From JANQRV01 sp964533785 (GTDB lineage: Bacteria; Bacteroidota; Bacteroidia; Chitinophagales; Saprospiraceae): a stretch of DNA of 28,361 nucleotides. Under the pieces are notes generated by a model, which searched no databases, was not told where the DNA came from, and saw nothing but the letters and a program-made list of their open reading frames with translations. Of this stretch, positions 15,292-23,367 are shown piece after piece. Numbering within the stretch: the stretch's first letter is position 1; each line of letters begins with the position of its first letter. The translations under genes were made by a program, and so were the position numbers. Where the stretch lies: contig CAZHNG010000039.1 in assembly GCA_964533785.1 (NCBI GenBank), positions 1 through 28,361 of the forward strand, read 5' to 3'.

Positions 15292-15330
15292 TAGAAATAA
15301 AACTATACACTCATAAAACATTACAGCCTT

Positions 15331-16347
15331 ATGTCAGATATTACTCCATTTGAGGGTGCGGAAGGAAAGAAAAAATCTTTTTGGCGCCGTCCGGAAGGGG
15401 TTACGGGAGCTTTGTTTTTACTCGCCGTAATTGGTGGCCTTGGCTATCTTTTGACCACTGGTCTTTTGGCGACCATAATTGGTAGTATTGTTAATTTAAC
15501 GATTAGTTTAGTGATATTGGGGGCAGTCCTTTATATGGTATTAGACCCGAGGATGCGCAACCTGGTTTGGTATATGTACAAGAGCATTATGCGCCGTGTT
15601 ACCGGTTGGTTCGTTACCATTGATCCTATTGGTATACTGAAAAATTATGTCGATGACTTGAGGGATAATATCATTAAATTACGCAAGCAAATCGGGGGCT
15701 TAAGAGGCCAGATGAGACAGTTACAATCCCTTATGGAAAGTAATTCGAAAGAGATTGAGGAAAACCTAAAAATCGCTAAGGCTGCCCGCGATAAAAATAA
15801 TGAGCAACAAATGCTTTTGTCCTCCCGAAAAGCGGCCCGGTTGAAAGAATCCAATGAAAAGTACGCCAAACTGTACCAAAAAATGGAGGTGATGTACCGG
15901 ATTCTGGATAAGATGCATAAGAATTCCGAGATCCTTTATGAGGATACCAAAGATCAGGTCAAATTAAAAGAACAGGAAAGAAAAGCCATCCGTGCTTCTC
16001 ATTCTGCTATGAAGTCGGCCATGAGCGTTATCTCCGGTGACCCGGATAAAAGGGCGATGTTCGATATGGCGATGGAAGCCATTGCCGATGATGTGGCCAA
16101 TAAAGTAGGAGAAATGGAACGGTTCATGGAAATGTCTTCCAAAGTAATGGATTCGGTAGACCTTAAAAATGGTATCTTTGAAGAAGAAGGATTGAAAATG
16201 CTGGAGGAATGGGAAAAGGAAAGCACTTTGATGCTCATGGAAGGTAGCTCCAGCGAAGATACGCTTGATCTCGATAGCCGGCCGTCTTCGGAACCCGAAA
16301 AAAGGGAGAAAGACGGGGATGATCAGTATGATAGTTTTTTTAAGTAA
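15331..16347 (+). CDS. Membrane-anchored coiled-coil protein, PspA-like in layout
   Basis: 338 aa. After a basic start (KKKSFWRR) there are two adjacent hydrophobic segments (about 24-46 and 48-71), then a long helical region (about 103-250) with the heptad pattern and Arg/Lys/Glu content of PspA/IM30-type proteins (DDLRDNIIKLRKQIGGLRGQ, then SSRKAARLKESNEKYAKLYQ). The C-terminus is acidic and disordered (EPEKREKDGDDQYD). PspA/Vipp1 proteins are ESCRT-III relatives that bind and remodel the inner membrane; fusing such a region to membrane helices would be unusual, so the link is only structural resemblance. It follows another coiled-coil gene. No enzymatic motif. Confidence 0.65.
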   Translation: MSDITPFEGAEGKKKSFWRRPEGVTGALFLLAVIGGLGYLLTTGLLATIIGSIVNLTISLVILGAVLYMVLDPRMRNLVWYMYKSIMRRVTGWFVTIDPIGILKNYVDDLRDNIIKLRKQIGGLRGQMRQLQSLMESNSKEIEENLKIAKAARDKNNEQQMLLSSRKAARLKESNEKYAKLYQKMEVMYRILDKMHKNSEILYEDTKDQVKLKEQERKAIRASHSAMKSAMSVISGDPDKRAMFDMAMEAIADDVANKVGEMERFMEMSSKVMDSVDLKNGIFEEEGLKMLEEWEKESTLMLMEGSSSEDTLDLDSRPSSEPEKREKDGDDQYDSFFK

Positions 16348-16464
16348 TACATAGGCTAGCTGTATTGGCTTTTAAACTTGGGGCAATTCTATTTAAGGTT
16401 AAGTGGTTATAGGGTTATGAAGTTATAAAGTTATTTGGAGGATAAATTTGGAAGTATATTTTTG

Positions 16465-16568
16465 CATAACCACATAACCACATAACCACATAACCACATA
16501 ACCGCATAACCACATAACCGCATAACCACATAACCGCATAACCGCATAACCACATAACCACATAACCA
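16465..16568. repeat. CATAACCA / CATAACCG octamer array, 13 units
   Basis: Thirteen exact-length 8-bp units, nine CATAACCA and four CATAACCG, in the 365-bp gap between the PspA-like gene and the OmpA gene. The reverse complement TGGTTATG links it to the arrays at 7532-7649 and 10783-10872. Short GGTTATAG pieces at 16403-16425 lie in the opposite orientation, so the region can fold back. The rest of the gap (16348-16712) holds no gene. Confidence 0.95.
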
Positions 16569-16712
16569 CCATCACCCCTACCAGACGAAGGATGCCATGG
16601 CTCCACACCATCCTAAACTTTTAAAAATAAAAGGCTGGACTCCAACCATATGATGTTTTCACCGTATATGTCTTACTATGTATATGGTTTCAGAATTATA
16701 ATTCCCAAAAAT

Positions 16713-18269
16713 ATGTCACGCACAATAGTGTTCTTTACCATCCTGTTTTTGATCCTTTTTGCTCAATGCCATCTGGCCGCACAAGTAAGTGAGGAACCAG
16801 AACCTTACCAGCAAAGCAATTTATTTGGAGCAAAGCTATTGTTCATTGATCACCAGATCGCTAACCAGGGGGAAGATCTCGAAGTGACCAATGGTATTGA
16901 ACTTTCCTATCATCGGGCTTTGAGTCGTTACTTTAACTTGGTCTTTCCCTTGAAAATCGGAACGGCGAAGTACGTCGGTGAATTAAACAACACCATTTTC
17001 GGAGGAGTGGATGGAGTGTTTAATTTCAAAATCCTCAACGATACCAACCGGGTCGTACCTTACCTTCTAGCGGGAGCAGGCGTGACCTTTGAGTCTATGG
17101 AGACTGCCAATACGCAAATACCATTTGGCTTTGGTGCCAATTATCAGGTTGGAGAACATTCGTTTATCAATGCGCAATTGGAATACCGGACTTCGCTGGC
17201 GGATGAACGAAATAATTTTCAGTTGGGAATGGGATTGATTTACCGGTTTAGGAAAGTCGATAACGATGGGGATGGTGTGGTGGATCATCTGGATGCTTGT
17301 CCGGAAGTGCCGGGGGTGATCGCATTGAATGGTTGTCCGGACCGGGATGGCGATAACGTAACCGATGCCAAAGACCTTTGTCCGGATGAACCGGGACGCA
17401 GAGTAACGGATGGCTGTCCGGATCGCGATCGCGACGGAATCACCGATGCCGATGATCCTTGCCCGGATGAAGCGGGAAACTTCAACGGCTGTCCGGATTC
17501 TGACGGAGATGGGGTAGGGGATGACACGGATAAATGCCCCGAAGTTGCAGGTATCATCGTTTTGCAAGGTTGTCCGGATTCTGATGGAGACGGCATTGCA
17601 GATGTCGATGATCAATGTCCACAGCAGGTGGGTGTTGTAGCGAATAATGGGTGTCCCTTTTTTGATACGGATAATGATGGGGTAGATGACGATACGGACC
17701 TTTGCCCAAATGAACGCGGAAGTAAAGCCACTGGCGGATGCCCGGACAGAGACCGGGACGGAGTGGCGGATAAAGATGACCGATGTCCTGATAAGGCTGG
17801 GCCATTTACCGGTTGTCCTGATACTGACGGCGACGGCATCATCGATGCGGATGATGCCTGTCCTGAACAAGCCGGTATTACGGCCAACAAAGGTTGCCCT
17901 GAATTAGAAGCAGCAGAAAAAGAGGTGTTGGAAATTGCCATGCAAGCCGTGCAGTTTGAAACGGGGAAAGCTAACCTGATCGCCAGTTCCAATGCCGTTC
18001 TCGACCAGATTGTCGATATTTTAAAGAAATATCCGGGGTATAAATTGCGTATTTCCGGCCACACGGACAATACCGGTGATCCCAATTTCAATCAGGAGCT
18101 TTCTGAATTTCGTGCATTGGCTTGTTATGACTATATCATTGGTAAAGGTATTGACCCACAGCGGTTGAGTTATGCTGGTTTTGGACAAACACAACCGATT
18201 GCCGATAACCGTTCAAGAGCAGGAAGACGATTGAACAGGCGGGTGGAGTTTGAGTTGTATGCAGAGTGA
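16713..18269 (+). CDS. OmpA-family outer-membrane protein with TSP3 repeats
   Basis: 518 aa from the ATG at 16713 (MSRTIVFFTILFLILF); an ATG at 16650 would put 21 residues before the signal peptide. Signal peptide 1-24; beta-rich part 25-180 probably forming an outer-membrane barrel; about 182-396 eight Ca-binding thrombospondin type 3 units of the form DxDGDGxxDxxDxCP; about 400-518 an OmpA-type peptidoglycan-binding domain (VQFETGKANL, ISGHTDNTGDPNFN, RRLNRRVEFEL). It likely ties the outer membrane to peptidoglycan. An ECF sigma factor gene follows 120 bp downstream on the same strand. The same TSP3 motif also appears in the DGR target. Confidence 0.93.
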   Translation: MSRTIVFFTILFLILFAQCHLAAQVSEEPEPYQQSNLFGAKLLFIDHQIANQGEDLEVTNGIELSYHRALSRYFNLVFPLKIGTAKYVGELNNTIFGGVDGVFNFKILNDTNRVVPYLLAGAGVTFESMETANTQIPFGFGANYQVGEHSFINAQLEYRTSLADERNNFQLGMGLIYRFRKVDNDGDGVVDHLDACPEVPGVIALNGCPDRDGDNVTDAKDLCPDEPGRRVTDGCPDRDRDGITDADDPCPDEAGNFNGCPDSDGDGVGDDTDKCPEVAGIIVLQGCPDSDGDGIADVDDQCPQQVGVVANNGCPFFDTDNDGVDDDTDLCPNERGSKATGGCPDRDRDGVADKDDRCPDKAGPFTGCPDTDGDGIIDADDACPEQAGITANKGCPELEAAEKEVLEIAMQAVQFETGKANLIASSNAVLDQIVDILKKYPGYKLRISGHTDNTGDPNFNQELSEFRALACYDYIIGKGIDPQRLSYAGFGQTQPIADNRSRAGRRLNRRVEFELYAE

Positions 18270-18389
18270 GGCAGTAATTCGACAATTCATCTAAAAAAAA
18301 TGACGATTCGTAAGTAAAATATGGTAAAAATGATGCTAATCCGAGAACTTGCAAAGCGGAATAAAATACCAGATTCTTAATCTAGAACA

Positions 18390-18887
18390 ATGGAAACATT
18401 CACCCGACAATTAATGCAACATCAACCAATACTGGTGGGATTAGCAATTCAGTTTACCAAAAATGAAGAGACCGCTAAAGACTTGGTGCAGGATACTTTA
18501 CTACGTGCGTTGAACCATCGCAAAAAATTCAGCGCCGGTACTAATTTATTAGCCTGGTTATCGACGATTATGCGCAATCTTTTCATCAACAGTTACCGTA
18601 AAAAAATGCGCCGGAAAACAGAGCCCTGTGATTTGCAATCACTGGATTTCCTCAGCCAAAGTGCCGTAGAAAATGAAGGGCCGGGGCACTTGGAATGGGA
18701 AGAAGTGGAACATTTCATCGACCAAATGGATGAAAAGTTCAGCACGCCTCTTTATATGCTGGCGGAAGGGTTTTCTTACAAGGAAATGGCGGAAGAATTG
18801 GATGCACCGATCGGTACGGTGAAGAGTCGGGTGTTTTACGGGAGGAAGATCTTGGAGAAAAGGGGGGCAATGAACAATGAGCGATGA
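18390..18887 (+). CDS. ECF-type RNA polymerase sigma factor
   Basis: 165 aa. Region 2 at about 10-75 has the ECF core-binding/-10 pattern (ETAKDLVQDTLLRALNHRKKF, LLAWLSTIMRNLFIN). Region 4 at about 110-158 has the -35-binding helix-turn-helix (YKEMAEELDAPIGTVKSRVF). ECF factors direct RNA polymerase to envelope or stress promoters, usually under an anti-sigma factor, but none is next door; the following gene is on the other strand after repeats. The last residues (AMNNER) and the stop are encoded by a heptamer repeat array. It lies 120 bp after the OmpA gene and could be co-transcribed with it. Confidence 0.93.
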   Translation: METFTRQLMQHQPILVGLAIQFTKNEETAKDLVQDTLLRALNHRKKFSAGTNLLAWLSTIMRNLFINSYRKKMRRKTEPCDLQSLDFLSQSAVENEGPGHLEWEEVEHFIDQMDEKFSTPLYMLAEGFSYKEMAEELDAPIGTVKSRVFYGRKILEKRGAMNNER

Positions 18888-18987
18888 GCAATGAACAATG
18901 AGCGATGAGCGATGAGCAATGAACAATGAGCGATGAGCAATGAACAATGAGCAATGAGCGATGAACAATGAGCAATGAGCGATGAGT
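18868..18987. repeat. Heptamer array (CAATGAG / CAATGAA / CGATGAG)
   Basis: About 17 units of 7 bp, the reverse complement family of the array at 10049-10176. It begins inside the ECF sigma coding region and provides its stop (18885-18887). The rest of the gap to 19215 holds only AACCCGTCAAAGCTCG / CTAACCCGCTAACCCG-type repeats and no gene. Confidence 0.93.
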
Positions 18988-19215
18988 GACGCAAAATGGT
19001 CAGGATAGCAGTAGGTCAGGAATAATGGACTGGAGTGTTGCTGACACCTAACTGGCCAAACCCGTCAAAGCTCGTTAAACTCATCTAACCCGCTAACCCG
19101 TTTCTATTGGTTATGGATGACGAAAGATATTTGTCACCACAGGTGTGGTTATATTAATTAACTGCGTTGTAACAACTCGCCAAAACTTGCTAACCCGTCG
19201 ACCTTGTTATCTCTT

Positions 19216-20652
19216 CTAACCCCTTTGCCGATCCCGCTCAATCACTTCACGGATTTGTTCGACCTTTAAATTTTTACCAATGATAGTGCGGTCTGGGTTC
19301 AGGACATAAATTTCCGGCGTATTATTAACGTAGTATTTTTTGTAAATCGCCCGGTTGGTAGGGTCGAAAACATTGACCCAATTCATATTATATTCTAGAA
19401 CAAAATTTTTCCATCTTGCATCATCGGTATCTAAAGCAATAGCGTATACATCAAGTATAGCTTTGTTTTGTTGGTAATATTGCACTAGTTTCGGTGTCTC
19501 TTCCCGACAGTGGTCGCATTCCGGATTGTATAAATAAACGATTATGTACGGTGCTTTGAGTTCATATATCGATCGAGTCTGACCAGAGATATCGCTGGCC
19601 CGTACGTCCGGCGCTTTTTTACCTACCAGACTGGCCTGCATTTCTGCTGCTCGCAATTGTAAACCATAAACCGTAGCGGAATCTGACCAAAAAGCACGGT
19701 CATAGGTGAAATAGTTTTGGATCATATGAACGTAGATGGCCTCGGCATCCATCAAACTGGTTTTGGTAGGCTCGTAATTCAGCGTAATCCAATTGGCAAA
19801 AAACTGGAAATATTTAGGATGATCCAGGACTTTTTGAAGCAAAAAATCAGTAGATTTTTTAATAGAATCGGGTTGCTGGACCGTCAATTCCATTATATAG
19901 CGTTTCAGTTTATTGATGATGACCGGTGTATTCAGTAGTCGTTCATCACTGAAATCTACATTATCCCAGAATGCTGTCCGGTAGTAGTAGACCTGTGCTT
20001 CATTATCTGCTGTGCCATCCGGTTTTTTAATGTCTCTCAATGCTGGGTTTTGCCCGGCAGCTTTGAATTGTGTAAAAAAACTGTTAGGATGTTGTTGAAA
20101 TACTTCTTCCAAGTGTGCTTTTCTTTCGGCGATTAATTGATCGCGCTGGATCGTTAGGTTGTTTACATCTGCTCCGACAGAAGGGGTTTTGATCGCCTGA
20201 ATAATCGGATTTATCTTATTTTGGTAGGCTCTTTCGTAGGCCAGGTTTTGGTGTAAAAGCTCGGTATCCAAATTGCCGGACACCTGAATACTTTCCTGGA
20301 AGTTAGTAGCATCAGCGGTAACAGTTAGCGTTTGATCTTTATCCAGCAACAGCTGAATGGCTTGCTGGTTTGGCAGGTAAGCAAAATAAAGTCCCGCAGG
20401 ATACGGTTCTGATTTCACAAACTGTAAGCGACCTTCTGGATCGACCATCGCCGAATCAGCCCGATATTGTTGTTCATTAAAAAAACCGATCAAATAGGCC
20501 TTACCTTGTTGAAGATCATTGACTTGAATTTGAATATTCGGCGGCTCGGTGGACGCTTCATTTTCAACAACTTTGCTTTGGCAGCCTGCCAGTAGGATTG
20601 TCATCAGAACAGCATAATAAAAATGCATGGGTAAATTGAATTTGTTTTCCAT
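19216..20652 (-). CDS. TlpA-like thioredoxin-fold lipoprotein
   Basis: 478 aa. A lipoprotein signal with lipobox LLAGC places the lipid-modified cysteine at 24. Residues 35-120 resemble the DUF4369 domain found before Bacteroidota TlpA proteins (GKAYLIGFFNEQQYRADSAMV). A helical middle region follows. Residues about 340-478 are a TlpA/AhpC-type thioredoxin fold (GKKAPDVRASDISG, IIVYLYNPECDHC) with redox cysteines C379 and C382 (CDHC) and the cis-Pro region VNNTPEIYVL. It is likely anchored on the periplasmic side of a membrane and involved in disulfide exchange. It is divergent from the oxygenase gene with 68 bp between start codons. The partner proteins are unknown. Confidence 0.9.
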   Translation of the reverse strand: MENKFNLPMHFYYAVLMTILLAGCQSKVVENEASTEPPNIQIQVNDLQQGKAYLIGFFNEQQYRADSAMVDPEGRLQFVKSEPYPAGLYFAYLPNQQAIQLLLDKDQTLTVTADATNFQESIQVSGNLDTELLHQNLAYERAYQNKINPIIQAIKTPSVGADVNNLTIQRDQLIAERKAHLEEVFQQHPNSFFTQFKAAGQNPALRDIKKPDGTADNEAQVYYYRTAFWDNVDFSDERLLNTPVIINKLKRYIMELTVQQPDSIKKSTDFLLQKVLDHPKYFQFFANWITLNYEPTKTSLMDAEAIYVHMIQNYFTYDRAFWSDSATVYGLQLRAAEMQASLVGKKAPDVRASDISGQTRSIYELKAPYIIVYLYNPECDHCREETPKLVQYYQQNKAILDVYAIALDTDDARWKNFVLEYNMNWVNVFDPTNRAIYKKYYVNNTPEIYVLNPDRTIIGKNLKVEQIREVIERDRQRG

Positions 20653-20720
20653 AAAATCATATTCGTCAAAAATAATGCTTTAGTATTGGGATTTAGAATA
20701 GGATAAAGCCAAAAACAATC

Positions 20721-21725
20721 ATGAAAAAAATCATTCAAAAATTACCGGTTATTGATATTCAATCTCTTGTTGAAGGGTCTAGGGAGGTGCAAAAAACAGC
20801 AAAGGAAATTAAAGAGGCCTGTATAAATTACGGATTTTTTTACGTCATCAACCACGGAGTTGACGATGCTCTCCAAGGGCAATTAGAGGGATTGAGCGCC
20901 CGGTTTTTTAGTCATCCTCTAGAGGAAAAAATGAAGATCCACATGGCCCTGGCCGGCAAAGCCTGGCGCGGTTATTTCCCGGTAGGAGAGGAGCTGACCT
21001 CTGGTAAACCGGATCTAAAAGAAGGGTTGTATTTCGGGGCTGAATTAGAGCAGGCGGACGAGCGAGTAAAAGCCGGACTGCCCATGCACGGCGCTAATCT
21101 TTTTCCGGATAATATGCCGGAGTTTCGCAAAGTCGTGCTTAACTACATGACCGCTTTAACGGATCTAGGGCATCGGTTAATGTATGGTATCGCTTTGAGC
21201 CTTGGCCTCCCAGGTACTTATTTTAAGGATCATTATACGACCGATCCGCTTGTTTTATTTCGCATTTTCCATTACCCGGCCCAAACCTCTCATCCAGAAA
21301 TTAGTGCACCCTGGGGTGTAGGCGAACATACCGACTATGGTGTGCTCACCATTCTGAAGCAGGATAGCATAGGCGGCCTGCAAATCAAAACCAAAAACGG
21401 TTGGATCGATGCACCTTACATCCCCAATTCTCTCGTTTGCAATATCGGCGATATGCTGGACCGGATGACCAGGGGGTATTACCGTTCCACACCGCACCGG
21501 GTCAAAAACACTTCGGGCAAAAGCCGTTATTCTTATCCCTTCTTCTTTGATCCGAATTTCGATGCGCAAATTGAGCCGATTGATTTAGCGCACCTGGAAT
21601 TACCGCGAGATGATAAATCAGAACGGTGGGATGGGATGAGTGTTCATGAATTCCAAGGGACTTACGGAGATTATATTTTGGGAAAAGTGGAGAGGGTATT
21701 TCCGGGGTTCCAAAAAAATATTTAA
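20721..21725 (+). CDS. 2-oxoglutarate/Fe(II)-dependent oxygenase, isopenicillin N synthase-like
   Basis: 334 aa, the full length of the family. The N-terminal DIOX_N region (LPVIDIQSLVEGS, GFFYVINHGVDD) is followed by a double-stranded beta-helix with iron ligands H203 and D205 (GEHTDYG) and H259 (STPHRV), and a 2-oxoglutarate-binding R269-x-S (SRYSYPFFFDP). Such enzymes hydroxylate, desaturate or cyclise small molecules using O2 and 2-oxoglutarate. No other biosynthetic gene is adjacent, so the substrate is open. It is divergent from the TlpA-like gene. The start ATG at 20721 leads straight into the conserved N-terminus. Confidence 0.93.
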   Translation: MKKIIQKLPVIDIQSLVEGSREVQKTAKEIKEACINYGFFYVINHGVDDALQGQLEGLSARFFSHPLEEKMKIHMALAGKAWRGYFPVGEELTSGKPDLKEGLYFGAELEQADERVKAGLPMHGANLFPDNMPEFRKVVLNYMTALTDLGHRLMYGIALSLGLPGTYFKDHYTTDPLVLFRIFHYPAQTSHPEISAPWGVGEHTDYGVLTILKQDSIGGLQIKTKNGWIDAPYIPNSLVCNIGDMLDRMTRGYYRSTPHRVKNTSGKSRYSYPFFFDPNFDAQIEPIDLAHLELPRDDKSERWDGMSVHEFQGTYGDYILGKVERVFPGFQKNI

Positions 21726-21830
21726 ATTTTTGTGGGGATAAAAAAATTGTAATATTATTAGACAAGTCTATTATATGTTAAACCGGGCTGCACCGTATCA
21801 AAGTCTTTGCGGAAATACACAATCATAATT

Positions 21831-23285
21831 ATGGATGAGGGATTAAAATTTTTTTTGGAGAACACAAAAATTACAAAAAAAGCAATTGAAAGCCGGCTCA
21901 CACATCCAATTACAAATTTAACCTATCCAAATAGGGCAGTTTACGTCTTACTAAGAAAATACGCTAAAAATTTTTTTGAATCGGGATCAGAACCGCGATT
22001 TGTCAGTTTAGCTGGACTAAGAGGTGTGGGAAAGACCACTTTACTTTGGCAGACGGCAAATTACATATACCAAAATCGCACTAAAAATATATATTTTTTT
22101 AATGTTAATACCTTAAAAAGTCTTGGGGTTAGTTTACAGACCGCACTAGAATTTTTTCAGCAAAATATCATCAAGGAACGGTTTAATGAACTAAAAGAGC
22201 CGATTATATTACTCTTTGATGAAGTTCATGACGATGACGATTGGAGCAGAACCTTAAAAATACTTTATGATGAAGCCAGATCTGCATTCATTTTGTGTAC
22301 GGGGTCATCCGCATTGCTATTAAATCAAACTGCAGATTTGGCTCGTAGATGGCGGATAGAGAAGATCTATCCTTTTAAATTTATTGAGTTTGTAGCGGCC
22401 AAAACATATATGGAAAATCAGGGGAAAAGAGTTTTTCCAATAAAAGATCTGGCAGGAAACTTAAAGGAACTACTTTTTTATAGTGAAAACGCAGACCAGG
22501 TATTTAATGGAATAAAAAGTTTGCAAAGCTCCGTAAAAACTTATTATAAAAATATTCAAAATGTTAAAAACGTACAGGTTAAGAATCTTTGGAAAAACTA
22601 CATTAGCTACCAAAATATCCCAAATTTTCTTTTTCACAAAGATAAATACACTATAAATGATAGTATTTTAGAACTGTTTAAAAGGGTGATATTAGAAGAT
22701 ATTCCAAAGCTAAACCCTTCTTTTTCTGATTCTACCAAAATTGAACGTCTGATCCTAAGATTAGCTGGATCAGATGAGATAAATCCTGATAAACTAGCCG
22801 GAATTATCGGAGTGAAAAGAGATAGAATTGAGGAACTAGTGGATATTCTTGCTAAAGCTGAACTAATAAATGTGCTTTTACCGTACGGAGGAATAGACAG
22901 GAAGGTTACAAAAAACAAAAAAGCATTTTTTATGTCTCCCTCTTTGAGGCGGGCTTTGTTAGCCTCTCTTTATGGCCAGAATTTACCGGAACAATTTCGA
23001 AGTAGTCTTATTGAGGATATTGTAGTAATGTACCTTAGGCGAATGCTAGTTGATGGTGTTATTTCTTTTGTTACAACCAAAAGACAATCTTCCCCGGATT
23101 TCGTTGTTGAAACTAGAGAGGTGCCAATCCTTCTTGAAGTAGGGACGGGCAAGAAAACCACTAAACAACTTCAAAATAGTACAGTAAAAAACAGATATGG
23201 GCTGTTAATTAGCGATGGTATTGCGGTTCCAAGCAAAAAGGACAATTGTATTCTATTACCACTAAGTTGGTTTTTACTAATGTAG
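21831..23285 (+). CDS. AAA ATPase (AAA_14-like) with possible PD-(D/E)XK-type C-terminus
   Basis: 484 aa from the ATG at 21831; an in-frame TTG at 21807 is less likely. The N-terminus carries Walker A GLRGVGKTT at about 62-70, Walker B IILLFDEVHD at about 125-134 and a sensor-1-like CTGSSALLL, as in the archaeal-type AAA_14 group. After a winged-helix-like region (LAGIIGVKRDRIEELVDILAKAELI) the C-terminus (SSPDFVVETREVPILLEVG) has the D...E-x spacing of a PD-(D/E)XK-like fold, as in DUF4143 partners, though the following Lys of ExK is not evident. The base composition is clearly more AT-rich than its neighbours, suggesting recent acquisition. The family is often found as solitary genes with unknown substrates. 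Confidence 0.8.
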   Translation: MDEGLKFFLENTKITKKAIESRLTHPITNLTYPNRAVYVLLRKYAKNFFESGSEPRFVSLAGLRGVGKTTLLWQTANYIYQNRTKNIYFFNVNTLKSLGVSLQTALEFFQQNIIKERFNELKEPIILLFDEVHDDDDWSRTLKILYDEARSAFILCTGSSALLLNQTADLARRWRIEKIYPFKFIEFVAAKTYMENQGKRVFPIKDLAGNLKELLFYSENADQVFNGIKSLQSSVKTYYKNIQNVKNVQVKNLWKNYISYQNIPNFLFHKDKYTINDSILELFKRVILEDIPKLNPSFSDSTKIERLILRLAGSDEINPDKLAGIIGVKRDRIEELVDILAKAELINVLLPYGGIDRKVTKNKKAFFMSPSLRRALLASLYGQNLPEQFRSSLIEDIVVMYLRRMLVDGVISFVTTKRQSSPDFVVETREVPILLEVGTGKKTTKQLQNSTVKNRYGLLISDGIAVPSKKDNCILLPLSWFLLM

Positions 23286-23367
23286 TATCAAGCACATTCG
23301 CTTTGTAGAAATACTTTGCCGTTTTCTTTCGTAAATTAGATAAATCAATAGAATCAATCAGTACAAT

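Noticed and set aside
16465..16568. CRISPR array
   Set aside because: Units are 8 bp and contiguous with no spacers, and no cas gene is present.
17067..17870. 267-aa open frame on the minus strand
   Set aside because: It is the antisense of the repetitive TSP3-coding region; its Ile/Arg-rich repeats mirror the Asp-rich repeats of the OmpA protein.
18868..18987. CRISPR array or coding repeat
   Set aside because: 7-bp units without spacers, with stops in all three frames.
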